DNA of 64,000 nt from Bacillus sp. HMF5848 (GCF_003944835.1 NZ_RWIV01000001.1:1527501-1591500); one strand, 5' to 3'. Shown: positions 8,697-17,749, numbered from the stretch's first letter. Notes: generated by a model not told the origin, from the letters alone. Numbers and translations are program-made.

Positions 8697-9428
8697 TTGT
8701 ATCAGATTTTAAGTCAAATTAGTCATTTTTTTAGTCAACCATTTATAAATATATTTTACTCAATAGATGGAATCCCTATCCTAGCTGCTTTTATTTTAGG
8801 CGTGGTTGGCGCACTAGCACCTTGTCAGTTTACTGCGAACTTGGGAGCTATCACGATTTATGGCAATAAATCAATACAAAATGAGATAGCTTGGAGGGAT
8901 GTTATTTGGTTCACGTTAGGAAAAATCCTTGTATTCTCGAGTTTTGGCCTCATTGTATATTGGCTTGGGAAAGAATTTCAAGATAATGTGACATTCATAT
9001 TCCCGTGGGTTCGAAAAATAATGGGACCAATTCTAATCTTAGTAGGTTTATTCATGCTTGGTGTAATCAAAATGAAATGGAGTCTAACATTAGGCAAAAT
9101 CCCTGATGTCTTGAAATATAGTAAAACAGGTGCCTTTTTTATGGGTGTTAGTTTTTCCTTAGCTTTTTGCCCAACAATGTTTGTCTTATTTTTCATTACA
9201 TTAATGCCCATTGTATTATCAACATCGTATGGAGCCATATTACCTAGCATCTTTGCAATAGGTACTTCATTGCCTGTCATATTTTCTATATTTCTAATTT
9301 CGTATTTTGATTTAAGTGGGAAAACATTGAAGAAAAAAGGAAGACATGTAGGTCAACTAATTCAAAGGCTAGCTGGTGGATTCCTGATTGGAGTTGGTAT
9401 ATTGGATACGATGGTGTATTGGTTATAA
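8697..9428 (+). CDS. CcdA/SafE-like polytopic membrane protein
   Basis: 243-residue membrane protein with about six helices. It carries two family hallmarks: GALAPCQFTANLGAI in an early helix and LAFCPTMFVLFF in a later one, each a Cys-Pro pair of the type used by DsbD/CcdA electron carriers and by SafE/UreH-2 proteins linked to metal transport. I place the start at TTG 8697 (LYQILSQISHFFSQPF), after AACGGGGGTG, because the family begins there. The neighbours suggest a role in copper transport or in thiol supply to metalloproteins. Substrate is not visible. Confidence 0.8.
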   Translation: MYQILSQISHFFSQPFINIFYSIDGIPILAAFILGVVGALAPCQFTANLGAITIYGNKSIQNEIAWRDVIWFTLGKILVFSSFGLIVYWLGKEFQDNVTFIFPWVRKIMGPILILVGLFMLGVIKMKWSLTLGKIPDVLKYSKTGAFFMGVSFSLAFCPTMFVLFFITLMPIVLSTSYGAILPSIFAIGTSLPVIFSIFLISYFDLSGKTLKKKGRHVGQLIQRLAGGFLIGVGILDTMVYWL

Positions 9429-9535
9429 CAATCTTATGCATGCAATTTGTCTTTTCTTATTAATGTAATAGGAGATAAACTATTAGCATATATTTTTGTA
9501 CATGCCGCTTTGCCGAGGGGAGGGTTGTACAATAC

Positions 9536-10105
9536 ATGACGTTAGCTATGATTATTACAATATCAGTACCATTGATTATCCTAATATATATGCTAAAAGT
9601 CCTGCTAGCCCATCGCACTGAAGTGACAAGTATGAATGGTATGGTAGTAGCGATGTCTATCGGAATGGTTATCGGGTTACTAGGTGGGGGTATATTAGGA
9701 GTTGCATTTCAGTCTATTTTCTTCGCTACCTTTCTGTCTATGATATTAGGCTTAATTATTGGTGGGATATATGGTGCATTATGTAGCACTTTTGCTATGA
9801 TAGACGGTATGTTATCAGGGATGATGGCAGGTATGATGGGTGTTATGCTTATTAATATGATTACTCCCTCATATTATGAAATCATGATAAAAATATTATT
9901 TGTTATTACGGTTATAGTACTTATAATCCTAATGTTTTCACTGTGTCATGAGCTGAAGCTGTATCAATCTTTTGCATATAGGCTTATAAAAAACGTTGGC
10001 GTTGTCATGTTTTTTTTACTTATCTTAGTATTCATGTACGAGCATAGTGGTCCCTTATTTAATCATATACACGAACATCAAACTGAACACCATGAGCACG
10101 AATAA
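9536..10105 (+). CDS. Membrane protein with Met-rich helix and His-rich tail
   Basis: 189-residue protein with five or six membrane helices. The central stretch IDGMLSGMMAGMMGVMLINM is rich in Met/Gly, and the C-terminus has His clusters (FNHIHEHQTEHHEHE). I do not recognise a named family. Met-rich helices and a His tail next to Csp-like, CopA and CsoR genes suggest copper or other soft/intermediate metal transport, but this is inference. A ribosome-like AGGGGAGGG lies 11-12 bases before the ATG, longer than usual. A terminator follows directly, so it probably ends the unit that starts at 8697. Confidence 0.7.
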   Translation: MTLAMIITISVPLIILIYMLKVLLAHRTEVTSMNGMVVAMSIGMVIGLLGGGILGVAFQSIFFATFLSMILGLIIGGIYGALCSTFAMIDGMLSGMMAGMMGVMLINMITPSYYEIMIKILFVITVIVLIILMFSLCHELKLYQSFAYRLIKNVGVVMFFLLILVFMYEHSGPLFNHIHEHQTEHHEHE

Positions 10106-10142
10106 AACCACAGTAGTGAATATACTGTGGTTGTTCTTTTTG
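10104..10142 (+). terminator. Terminator after the His-tailed membrane protein
   Basis: Stem AACCACAGTA (10106-10115) pairs with 10123-10132 and is followed by GTTCTTTTT. Confidence 0.85.
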
Positions 10143-10232
10143 ACAATAGAGTAGTAAAGCTTTTAGCTGTTAATAAGAATCATGAATCAGAACGTCTTGT
10201 TTATCTGTCAGCACACACATCGTTAGGCTTCC

Positions 10233-10916
10233 TTATCCCATTTCGTCAGCTTTTACGTTTGTAACGCCTTTCATGTTTTTTATTGAAGAACAAATATCTG
10301 TCATGAATCTATTTTTATCTACATATATCACGCATTCCATTTGTTGAATTTGTTCTAACTGTTGTACGCTAACCTTTGTAATTTGCATATTATCATTTCT
10401 CATCTCATTAAAAATATTAGTTAACTCATTATCATAATTCATAGTAAGTTTAATCTTAATGGATTTGTATCGAAGTATTTTTGGTCCAACTTTACTCATA
10501 ATTCTCGGTACAATTTCTACACTGAACATCATTAGTGTTAAGGCAACTACAGCCTCTATGTAAAAACCTGCTCCTGCTGCAATGCCGAGTCCACCTGAAA
10601 CCCATATCATAGCTGCAGTTGTGATACCAGAGATGACATCATTATTACGGTGCAGAATAACTCCTCCACCTAGAAATCCTATTCCCGAGACTATTTGTGC
10701 TGCTAATCGTAACGGATCCATTGGCTTGCTGTATGCAACTGAATACATATCAGCACCGTGTATTGACACAATAGTAATAAGAGCACTACCGACTGTTAAG
10801 ACCATAGTTGTTTTTAGCCCAGCAGGTTTCTGCCTGATTTCTCTTTCTAGCCCAATAACTGTACCCATACCAGCGGCAAACAGGAGCTTATACAGTATAG
10901 CAAGATCTATAACTAT
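10233..10916 (-). CDS. mgtC: MgtC/SapB-family membrane protein, probable ATA start
   Basis: MgtC-type protein of 227 residues (211 if counted from the ATG at 10868). Four or five N-terminal helices carry GLEREIRQKPAGLKT, GIGFLGGGVIL and GGLGIAAGAGFY. A C-terminal ACT-like cytosolic domain follows (~140-227). MgtC proteins modulate membrane potential or Mg2+ adaptation rather than transport Mg2+ themselves. The first helix (VIDLAILYKLLFAAGMG) is only complete if translation starts at ATA (10916-10914). An in-frame TGA lies three codons upstream, GAGGTGA lies six bases before the ATA, and no ATG/GTG/TTG occurs between. Divergent from csoR. Confidence 0.88.
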   Translation of the reverse strand: MVIDLAILYKLLFAAGMGTVIGLEREIRQKPAGLKTTMVLTVGSALITIVSIHGADMYSVAYSKPMDPLRLAAQIVSGIGFLGGGVILHRNNDVISGITTAAMIWVSGGLGIAAGAGFYIEAVVALTLMMFSVEIVPRIMSKVGPKILRYKSIKIKLTMNYDNELTNIFNEMRNDNMQITKVSVQQLEQIQQMECVIYVDKNRFMTDICSSIKNMKGVTNVKADEMG

Positions 10917-11032
10917 TTCTTGTCACCTCGCCCTTATATATCGCTTTTTTGTGTAATTGTCGAGTATGTATGCTAGCTTATGATGATTAATAAATTTTAA
11001 CATTCTTAACAAAAATTAAAAAACAAAAAATG

Positions 11033-11063
11033 TTTACAAATATACTGTACAGGGGTATAGTAT
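11033..11063 (+). promoter_or_regulatory. csoR-copA promoter with CsoR operator
   Basis: A sigma-A-type promoter is readable: TTTACA at 11033-11038, a 17-base spacer and TATAGT at 11056-11061. Overlapping it at 11042-11063 is a pseudo-palindrome, ATACTGTACAGGGGTATAG extended by TAT, with the GGGGTAT core of Bacillus CsoR sites. CsoR bound here would block the -10 until Cu(I) releases it. Confidence 0.8.
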
Positions 11064-11085
11064 ACATAAGAAGGGGTGAGAGTTT

Positions 11086-11418
11086 ATGACTGATAATCAA
11101 AATAACTGCCATATTGACGTTGATGAAACACATACTTTACAAACTCCTAGATCACAACAAGAAAAACAACAATTACTTAATAGATTAAAACGTATAGAGG
11201 GGCAAGTCAGAGGTATACAAAAAATGATCGAAGAAGATCGTTATTGTGTAGATGTACTTATTCAAGTGTCAGCTATTAATGCTGCTTTAAAAAAGGTTGG
11301 ATTCTCTTTATTGGAAAGACATACCCATCATTGTGTTTCGGATGCGATAAAACAAGGTGATGGGGATGCAGCGATTGATGAATTAATGAAAGTGTTTCAA
11401 CAATTCTCCAAGTCATAG
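11086..11418 (+). CDS. csoR: Copper-sensing repressor CsoR
   Basis: Cytosolic all-helical Cu(I)-responsive repressor (110 residues). The three Cu(I) ligands of the family are present with the exact spacing: Cys54, His79 and Cys83 (RYCVDVL and ERHTHHC). The signature LKRIEGQVRGIQKMIEEDRYC is intact. The N-terminal ~25 residues contain extra Cys/His (NCHIDVDETH) not needed for the fold. It lies 15 bases upstream of copA behind its own operator, so it is probably autoregulated and represses copAZ. Confidence 0.95.
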   Translation: MTDNQNNCHIDVDETHTLQTPRSQQEKQQLLNRLKRIEGQVRGIQKMIEEDRYCVDVLIQVSAINAALKKVGFSLLERHTHHCVSDAIKQGDGDAAIDELMKVFQQFSKS

Positions 11419-11433
11419 GTAGGAGTGGTATAT

Positions 11434-13830
11434 ATGGAAGGGCAAAAACAAATGAAAATTGGTATTACTGGTATGACATGTGCAGCATGCTCCACGCGAA
11501 TAGAAAAAGTTCTTAACAAGATGGATGGTGTGAATGCCACTGTAAACTTAGCAATGGAAAACGCCTCTATTAAATTTGATCCGGATAAAGTTCAGACCGA
11601 AGATATAAAAAAGAAGATTGAAAACCTTGGATATGGTGTACAAACTGAGAAGATTGATCTGGATATATTTGGTATGACGTGTGCGGCATGCTCTACTCGG
11701 ATTGAGAAAGTATTAAATAAAATGCCTGGTGTTAGTAAAGCTGCTGTTAACTTAGCGACTGAGTCAGGCACTATTGAATTCGATCAAGCCGAATTATCTA
11801 TTGATGATATTATTAAAAAAGTTCAAGGGTTAGGGTATGATGCAAAAGTTAAAGCAGATCGTAAAGAGAAGGCCACACATAAGGAAGAAGAAATAAAAGC
11901 AAAGCAAATTAAATTAGCCATTTCTATTATCTTATCTCTTCCATTGCTATATTCAATGGTTGGTCATGCCCCTTGGGATCTTGGCTTACCAATGCCAGCA
12001 TTCATTATGAATCCTTGGTTTCAATTTTTACTAGCAACACCTGTCCAGTTTTATATTGGATGGCAATTTTATGTAGGAGCTTATAAGGCTCTTAAAAATA
12101 AAAGTGCGAATATGGACGTTCTTGTTGCACTTGGAACATCGGCAGCGTATTTCTACAGCTTAGTTGAGGGTATACGAACAATAGGCAATCCAAACTATAT
12201 GCCACATTTGTATTATGAAACTAGTGCGGTATTAATAACCCTTATTTTAGTAGGTAAATTGTTTGAAGCACTAGCAAAAGGACGTACAACGGAAGCCATA
12301 TCTAAGTTATTAGGTCTTCAAGCAAAGGAAGCAACAGTGATTCGTAACGGTGAAGAAGTAAAAATTCCTATTGAACAGGTTGTTGTAGGAGACAGCATAA
12401 TAGTGAAACCTGGAGAAAAAATACCTGTAGATGGTATTGTCGAGTCAGGCCAGTCAACAGTTGATGAATCAATGATAACTGGAGAATCAATTCCTGTTAC
12501 AAAATCGCATGGTGACCCTGTCATTGGAGCAACCATAAATAAAAACGGAACAATTACAATGGAAGCAAAAAAGGTTGGAAAAGATACAGCGCTTGCTGGT
12601 ATTATCAAAGTCGTTGAAGAAGCACAAGGCTCAAAAGCTCCTATTCAACGTATGGCTGATATTATTTCAGGCATTTTCGTTCCAATTGTGGTTGGGATTG
12701 CTATTGTTACATTCCTTGTATGGTTTTTCTTTGTTTCACCAGGGAATTTACCGAATGCTCTTGAGGTTGCCATTGCCGTACTTGTTATTGCATGTCCTTG
12801 TGCGCTTGGTCTGGCAACACCAACATCAATCATGGTTGGAACAGGTAAAGGAGCAGAAAATGGTATCTTATTCAAGGGTGGAGAGCATTTAGAAATTGCT
12901 CATAAAATAAATACAATTGTTCTTGATAAAACAGGCACAATTACAAAGGGTAAACCGGTTGTAACCGATTATCAAGCCTTAAATGATGAAGTCCTTTCTT
13001 ATTTATATGCTGCTGAAAAATCATCTGAACATCCGCTTGCTGAAGCTATTGTTGAGTATGCAAAGACAGAGGGCGTTTCTAATTATGATGTAGAACGCTT
13101 TGAAGCAATACCTGGTCATGGTATAGAAGCGACTATTAATGGTAAGCGTTTCTTAGCGGGTACACGTAAATTAATGAAAGAGAACGACATTGATTATGGT
13201 CAATATGAAGAAACTCAGATTCAATATGAGAATGAAGGTAAAACTGCTATGCTACTTAGCTTGGAAAATCAATTAGTAGGAATAATTGCGGTAGCAGATA
13301 CTGTTAAGGACACAGCCAAACAAGCTATTTCACAAATGCAAAAGCTTGGAATTGATGTGTACATGATTACAGGAGACAACGAACGAACTGCGCAAGCTAT
13401 TGCAAAGCAGGTTGGCATTACAAATGTCTTTGCTGAAGTTTTACCAGAAGATAAGGCAAATCACGTTAAAAAGCTACAAGCATCTGGAAAGAAAGTGGCA
13501 ATGGTCGGGGACGGTATTAACGATGCACCTGCACTAGCCACAGCAGATGTCGGCATTGCGATAGGTACAGGAACTGATGTTGCTATTGAAGCTGCTGATA
13601 TAACGCTAATGGGTGGCGAATTAATGCTAATTCCAAAGGCTATAGATTTAAGTAGAAAAACAATGAAGAATATTCGCCAAAACTTATTTTGGGCACTCGC
13701 ATACAACTCAGCTGGTATTCCAATAGCAGCTATTGGTTTATTAGCTCCATGGGTAGCAGGTGCTGCTATGGCTTTTAGTTCAGTATCTGTTGTAACCAAT
13801 TCACTGCGTTTAAAACGCGTCAAGCTGTAA
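11434..13830 (+). CDS. copA: Copper-exporting P1B-type ATPase
   Basis: Cu(I) export ATPase of 798 residues in the cytoplasmic membrane. Two N-terminal heavy-metal domains each carry GMTCAACS (CxxC at Cys16/19 and at about residue 83). The membrane metal site is CPC at 454-456 ([11 protein letters not shown]). The actuator loop has ITGES, the phosphorylation site is DKTGT at Asp498, the nucleotide-binding motif is HPLAEAI, and the hinge is GDGINDAP near 693. The ATG at 11434 is preferred over GTG 11425 because AGGAG lies eight bases upstream. Second gene of the csoR-copA-copZ unit. Confidence 0.96.
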   Translation: MEGQKQMKIGITGMTCAACSTRIEKVLNKMDGVNATVNLAMENASIKFDPDKVQTEDIKKKIENLGYGVQTEKIDLDIFGMTCAACSTRIEKVLNKMPGVSKAAVNLATESGTIEFDQAELSIDDIIKKVQGLGYDAKVKADRKEKATHKEEEIKAKQIKLAISIILSLPLLYSMVGHAPWDLGLPMPAFIMNPWFQFLLATPVQFYIGWQFYVGAYKALKNKSANMDVLVALGTSAAYFYSLVEGIRTIGNPNYMPHLYYETSAVLITLILVGKLFEALAKGRTTEAISKLLGLQAKEATVIRNGEEVKIPIEQVVVGDSIIVKPGEKIPVDGIVESGQSTVDESMITGESIPVTKSHGDPVIGATINKNGTITMEAKKVGKDTALAGIIKVVEEAQGSKAPIQRMADIISGIFVPIVVGIAIVTFLVWFFFVSPGNLPNALEVAIAVLVIACPCALGLATPTSIMVGTGKGAENGILFKGGEHLEIAHKINTIVLDKTGTITKGKPVVTDYQALNDEVLSYLYAAEKSSEHPLAEAIVEYAKTEGVSNYDVERFEAIPGHGIEATINGKRFLAGTRKLMKENDIDYGQYEETQIQYENEGKTAMLLSLENQLVGIIAVADTVKDTAKQAISQMQKLGIDVYMITGDNERTAQAIAKQVGITNVFAEVLPEDKANHVKKLQASGKKVAMVGDGINDAPALATADVGIAIGTGTDVAIEAADITLMGGELMLIPKAIDLSRKTMKNIRQNLFWALAYNSAGIPIAAIGLLAPWVAGAAMAFSSVSVVTNSLRLKRVKL

Positions 13831-13883
13831 TCTTCTCTTTATAGAGTTGATATATAAATTTTGAGATAGGAAAGGTGATTAAT

Positions 13884-14090
13884 ATGGAAAAAACAACTTT
13901 AAACGTATCAGGGATGACTTGTGGGCATTGTGAGAAAGCAGTTAAAACGGCATTATCTAATCTAGAGGGTGTCGCAAGTGTAAATGTTTCTTTACAAGCT
14001 GGTACAGTGGAAGTAGAGTATGACACAGCGAAAGTGTCTGTACAAAGCTTAAAAGACGCTGTTGAAGATCAAGGATACGATGTAGCGTAA
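13884..14090 (+). CDS. copZ: Copper chaperone CopZ
   Basis: 68-residue Atx1-like cytosolic chaperone with the single Cu(I) site GMTCGHC (Cys13, Cys16) and Tyr near the C-terminus (QGYDVA), the normal CopZ layout. It passes Cu(I) to the CopA metal domains. ATG at 13884 follows GGAAAGGTGA. Last gene of the csoR operon, followed by a terminator. Confidence 0.96.
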   Translation: MEKTTLNVSGMTCGHCEKAVKTALSNLEGVASVNVSLQAGTVEVEYDTAKVSVQSLKDAVEDQGYDVA

Positions 14091-14104
14091 TAATTCAATT
14101 CAGA

Positions 14105-14153
14105 TAAGCTGTCCTGTGAGCGATTCGTACAAAGCTTGTGGGACAGCTTTTTC
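14105..14153 (+). terminator. Terminator of csoR-copA-copZ
   Basis: Stem AAGCTGTCC (14106-14114) pairs with 14141-14149 and ends in a T run. Confidence 0.85.
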
Positions 14154-14179
14154 CTTATTAATATGTGGGGGTTAACTAA

Positions 14180-14785
14180 ATGACGACAGAGTCGAAATAT
14201 ACTAAGCTTGCCATTAATGGTGGTATTGGATTTGGTGCCATGTTAACAGGAAAGCAATTGAAAACAGTCATAGATTTGCTAGGTGAGGATACAGCTTTTG
14301 AGCTAACAACATTCCAACAGCTATATGTAGATGTTCGAGTAAATGAAGTAGATGAAATAAAGAGGAAGCTTGAACAAGTTGGATTTTCATGTTATCCAGT
14401 TGGGCTATATGTGAAAAGTCTACGTACTTGTAATTTTTGTCAAGGGGCTGAAGAGGAAGGTATGCCAATAGCTATTGAATTAAATCGCCGTATAGCAGGA
14501 AAACCAGTCCCGTTTCCACTTAAGCCGGCCTATACAGGTTGTCCCAATGCATGTGGGGAACCACTTGTAAATGATATCGGTGTTATTAAAAGAGGAGAAA
14601 AATACGACCTTTATATTGGTGGAAAGGCGAAAGGAAGAGATGCTAAAGTAGGTAAATTGTATAAAGAACAGCTAGAGCCTGATGAGCTATATCGAGAAGT
14701 AGAACAGCTAATCGCAAGTTATGCCGAAAATGGTAAAAAACGAGAGCATTTCTCAAAATATATTTCAAGAACAGGTATCATTTAA
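14180..14785 (+). CDS. Small nitrite/sulfite reductase-like siroheme/Fe-S domain protein
   Basis: 201-residue protein resembling one ferredoxin-like half plus the metal-binding part of siroheme-dependent nitrite/sulfite reductases. It has FELTTFQQLYVDV near the N-terminus, the pair CNFC (Cys84, Cys87) and GCPNACGEP (Cys121, Cys125), then NDIGVIKRG and YIGGKAKGRDAKVG. A full reductase has two such halves over 500 or more residues, so this is a stand-alone mini version. The first Cys pair is CxxC rather than the usual wider spacing. It may hold a [4Fe-4S] cluster with or without siroheme. Preceded by TGGGGGTT. Substrate unknown. Confidence 0.75.
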   Translation: MTTESKYTKLAINGGIGFGAMLTGKQLKTVIDLLGEDTAFELTTFQQLYVDVRVNEVDEIKRKLEQVGFSCYPVGLYVKSLRTCNFCQGAEEEGMPIAIELNRRIAGKPVPFPLKPAYTGCPNACGEPLVNDIGVIKRGEKYDLYIGGKAKGRDAKVGKLYKEQLEPDELYREVEQLIASYAENGKKREHFSKYISRTGII

Positions 14786-14803
14786 TTTAGAAGGAGAAAC
14801 GAG

Positions 14804-15259
14804 GTGCCAAAATTGAAAGTTATATTTAGAAATGTAGTAATTGTAGGTGTAGTATCCTTTGTACTTCACTTTATATGGGAAATTTCCCAATGTAGCATCT
14901 TTTATAATATGACAGTAGACTTTTCTAATCCCCTTATGTGGAGTGCAACATTCGGAGATATGAATATGGCAATTGTATTGTACATTATATTAGTATTTGT
15001 TAATAAGGATAGCAATTGGATTATGGTACCGTTCACAAGAATCAATATGACAATATCTATTTTATATGCTTTATTTTTAAGTTTTTACTTTGAAATTACA
15101 GCCTTAACAACTGACAGATGGGGCTATTCAGATGCTATGCCGTTGATTCCAAATACGAATATTGGAGCTGTGCCAGTTATTCAGCTATTAATTCTATTTC
15201 CAGTAGCTTTTCATATAACTAGCTTGATAATAAAAAAACAAAACAAGCAGGTGAATTAG
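14804..15259 (+). CDS. Small polytopic membrane protein of unknown function
   Basis: 151-residue protein with four hydrophobic helices and a motif FVLHFIWEISQC in the first. I do not recognise a characterised family. GTG start at 14804 with AAGGAG seven bases upstream. Only 18 bases separate it from the Fe-S gene before it, suggesting co-transcription. A terminator stem overlaps its stop codon. Confidence 0.7.
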   Translation: MPKLKVIFRNVVIVGVVSFVLHFIWEISQCSIFYNMTVDFSNPLMWSATFGDMNMAIVLYIILVFVNKDSNWIMVPFTRINMTISILYALFLSFYFEITALTTDRWGYSDAMPLIPNTNIGAVPVIQLLILFPVAFHITSLIIKKQNKQVN

Positions 15260-15271
15260 CCTGCTTGTTTC
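15240..15271. terminator. Bidirectional terminator
   Basis: An 11-bp stem AAACAAGCAGG (15241-15251) pairs with 15260-15270. The stop codon of the upstream gene lies within it. It sits between convergent genes and can serve both. Confidence 0.85.
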
Positions 15272-15278
15272 TGTCTTC

Positions 15279-16319
15279 TTATATAATCTCACTTTGCACG
15301 TAAAAATATAACAGGTTATACGTGTTCTCAATAGATGAGATGTGAGTTCTCTCATTTGCGTGAGACGAGTCAATCCCTGGGCCTATTAAACCGTGGACTA
15401 TATCATGACCAGACCGAATAGCAGCAGAGGCATCTGAGCCGTAATATGGATAAATATCGAGTTTATAGTCAATGTTGTTTCCCTCAGCCAACTGAACTAA
15501 CTTTTTTCTCAGGCCATAATGGTAAGGTCCGCTTGCATCCTTCACACATATAGAAACAGTATACTCGTCCGTCGCTTGACCGTCACCCATCGCCCCCATA
15601 TCAACAGCTAAATATTCTACTGTCTCAGGTGTTATGTTTGAGTTTCCACCATATCCGATTTCTTCATTATTTGATATCAAGAAGTGAGTCGTGTGCGGGA
15701 GCTCAAGTCTGTCTTCTTTTATTTGCTTAATCAACTGCAATAGTATTCCAACGCTTGCTTTGTCATCAAGGTGACGCGATTTTATAAAACCATTTGATAA
15801 CACTTCTACGCGTGGGTCAAATGATACAAAATCACCAACTTGAATACCAAGTTTACGTGTATCTTCAGCATTATTTACAACTGCATCGACACGAACCTCG
15901 ATGTTATCTTGATTGCGCTCAGCTTTTCTTGCATCTTTGTATACGTGTACGGATGCTTGATGCATAAGAATTGTCCCTGTATATGTTTGGCCTGACATTG
16001 TTTCAATTTGACAGTATTCGCCCTCAATAGAGTTGTATGTAAATCCTCCAATTAAGTCAAGCTTCAAGCGACCATTCGGTTTGATTTCTTTTACAATCGC
16101 CCCTAATGTATCAACATGAGCAGTTAACATACGATGCTGCTCATCATTTTTACCTGGTAGAGTGGCTATAAGCCCACCCTTTCGATTTCGTTTTGTTTCA
16201 ACATTTAGGTTTTGTAAATATTGTTCTACAAACGTAATAACAGTATCTGTATTTCCACTAGGGCTAGGAATAGACACTAAGTCAGAAATAAGCTTTACTG
16301 TTTGTTCATGATTTATCAT
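15279..16319 (-). CDS. M42-family metallo-aminopeptidase
   Basis: 346-residue cytosolic peptidase of the M42 (glutamyl aminopeptidase/endoglucanase-like) family, with two metal ions. Visible metal-site motifs are TAHVDTLGA, SRHLDDKASVG, ISNNEEIGYGGN (catalytic Glu pair), VDMGAMGDG and the C-terminal His in SSHANERT. M42 enzymes form TET-like dodecamers that trim peptides. ATG start with a GGAGTC site. It resembles Bacillus YhfE; which M42 paralogue it is cannot be settled by eye. Confidence 0.9.
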   Translation of the reverse strand: MINHEQTVKLISDLVSIPSPSGNTDTVITFVEQYLQNLNVETKRNRKGGLIATLPGKNDEQHRMLTAHVDTLGAIVKEIKPNGRLKLDLIGGFTYNSIEGEYCQIETMSGQTYTGTILMHQASVHVYKDARKAERNQDNIEVRVDAVVNNAEDTRKLGIQVGDFVSFDPRVEVLSNGFIKSRHLDDKASVGILLQLIKQIKEDRLELPHTTHFLISNNEEIGYGGNSNITPETVEYLAVDMGAMGDGQATDEYTVSICVKDASGPYHYGLRKKLVQLAEGNNIDYKLDIYPYYGSDASAAIRSGHDIVHGLIGPGIDSSHANERTHISSIENTYNLLYFYVQSEII

Positions 16320-16479
16320 TGAATATCGACTCCTTTGTTACATAGTATAGCATTTATTTAACAATAATTATCTATGTAGTACTTTAGTGCGTAAAAAATG
16401 ATTCAAAAAGACATTTCATAATAGTATAATTGTACTATCTCAAAAACAATAATACGATGTACTTTATGAGGAGACAGTT

Positions 16480-17490
16480 ATGATTTATAAATCTATTGAT
16501 GAACTGAAAATAGGAGATATAAACACTAAGACTATTTTTTCAAGTTCGGGAGTTCCTCTTTTAAAAGAACAAGTTGTATTAACAATAGGGATTATTTCTA
16601 AGCTTCGAAATTTAGGTGTTAAGGGTCTTTATATTTATGACGAGCGCTTTGCAAATATAAAAGTAGATGAAATGGTTTCAGATGAAACGAAAATGAATAC
16701 ATTGATCGGTTTATCTGATGTAGTAAGATTTCTTCATTCTAAACGAGTTGTAAATCCGCAATTTATTTTGAATCATATTGATAAAATATCTTCTGAGATA
16801 ATAGTAAATCGAGAATTGTTATTGAGTCTGACTGACATACGAACCTCAGAGAACCACAGCTTTGTCCATGCTATAAATGTTGCTATAGTTTCAATTACAA
16901 TAGCGATGACTTTTAATTTTACATCAAGTGAAATTAAGCAATTGGCAACAGCTGCCTTACTTCATGAATTAATAGACGTTTCCCAACCGATTAAAGGTGT
17001 GCACCTTGATGAAGATGTCCACAAGATATTAAAAAGATTTAATACAATAGATAGCAATATTCAATTTATTCATAATGAAAAAAAAGTTATAGATCAGTTT
17101 TTAGTACCTAACTCTAACACCGTTACACAATTGTCAGCGGAAATTATTGCTTTGTCTGATTATTATGACTCACTTATATCCCCGTTCTCGTTAATAGGAC
17201 CTTACCTTCCACATGAATCATGTGAATTTTTAATGGGATTTTGTAACAAAGCCTTCCGGATTGACTTAGTTCAAGCCTTCTTAAAGCTCGTATCGGTTTA
17301 TCCAAATGGCTACACTGTTAGATTAGAAAATGGAAAGTTAGGTATTGTATCACGACAAAATCCTAAACTTCCAATGAGACCTTTTATCCAACTGCTATCC
17401 AATTCTCATTCACTTAATGAAGCTACTGTAACAGAAGAAGTTGATTTAGCTTTAGTAACAACATTATTCATTAAACAAATAGTCAAATAG
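16480..17490 (+). CDS. HD-GYP-like protein with degenerate active site
   Basis: 336 residues with the layout of Bacillus HD-GYP domain proteins: an N-terminal DUF3391-like part (IDELKIGDIN to YIYDERF), a central helical HD region (SFVHAINVAI ... ALLHELIDV) and a C-terminal YPNGYTVRLENGKLGIV module. Key residues are changed: the HD pair is His-Glu, the usual DIGK after it is absent, and no GYP loop is visible. Cyclic-di-GMP hydrolysis is therefore doubtful; a binding or regulatory role is more likely. Preceded by GAGGAGAC. Followed by a terminator shared with the opposite strand. Confidence 0.7.
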   Translation: MIYKSIDELKIGDINTKTIFSSSGVPLLKEQVVLTIGIISKLRNLGVKGLYIYDERFANIKVDEMVSDETKMNTLIGLSDVVRFLHSKRVVNPQFILNHIDKISSEIIVNRELLLSLTDIRTSENHSFVHAINVAIVSITIAMTFNFTSSEIKQLATAALLHELIDVSQPIKGVHLDEDVHKILKRFNTIDSNIQFIHNEKKVIDQFLVPNSNTVTQLSAEIIALSDYYDSLISPFSLIGPYLPHESCEFLMGFCNKAFRIDLVQAFLKLVSVYPNGYTVRLENGKLGIVSRQNPKLPMRPFIQLLSNSHSLNEATVTEEVDLALVTTLFIKQIVK

Positions 17491-17507
17491 CTGGCTAGTA
17501 CATAAAT

Positions 17508-17545
17508 AAGAAGCTTGAGGAAAATCTCTCAAGCTTCTCTTTATT
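17508..17545. terminator. Bidirectional terminator between HD-GYP-like and YjcZ genes
   Basis: An 11-bp stem AGAAGCTTGAG (17509-17519) pairs with 17528-17538, with T-rich sequence on the right and A-rich on the left. Confidence 0.85.
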
Positions 17546-17554
17546 TATCATATT

Positions 17555-17701
17555 TTATGCTGCCCAGCTAGCACCAACGATGATTAAAAGAATAAATAGT
17601 ACAACGATTAATGCAAAGCCGCGACCAGCACCAAAACCACTAGCGTAACCGCCGTAACCATAACCACCTACATTGTGAAAGCCACAATTGTTGTAATACA
17701 T
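17555..17701 (-). CDS. YjcZ-family sporulation micropeptide (48 aa)
   Basis: 48-residue peptide: a Gly/Tyr-rich N-terminus ([19 protein letters not shown]) and a single hydrophobic helix [17 protein letters not shown]. This is the YjcZ family of spore-associated membrane micropeptides. Start ATG has GGAGATG upstream. It lies downstream of a shorter paralogue on the same strand. Confidence 0.9.
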   Translation of the reverse strand: MYYNNCGFHNVGGYGYGGYASGFGAGRGFALIVVLFILLIIVGASWAA

Positions 17702-17749
17702 TTAGTTAAACATCTCCTTTTAAGCTTTTTTTATGGTGTTAAGTTAAAC

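Noticed and set aside
14105-14153. Similarity of the copZ terminator (CTGTCC) to the IS inverted repeat
   Set aside because: Explained fully as an intrinsic terminator with a T run.
16480-17490. Active c-di-GMP phosphodiesterase call
   Set aside because: HD, DIGK and GYP residues are altered or missing, so I describe it as HD-GYP-like only.
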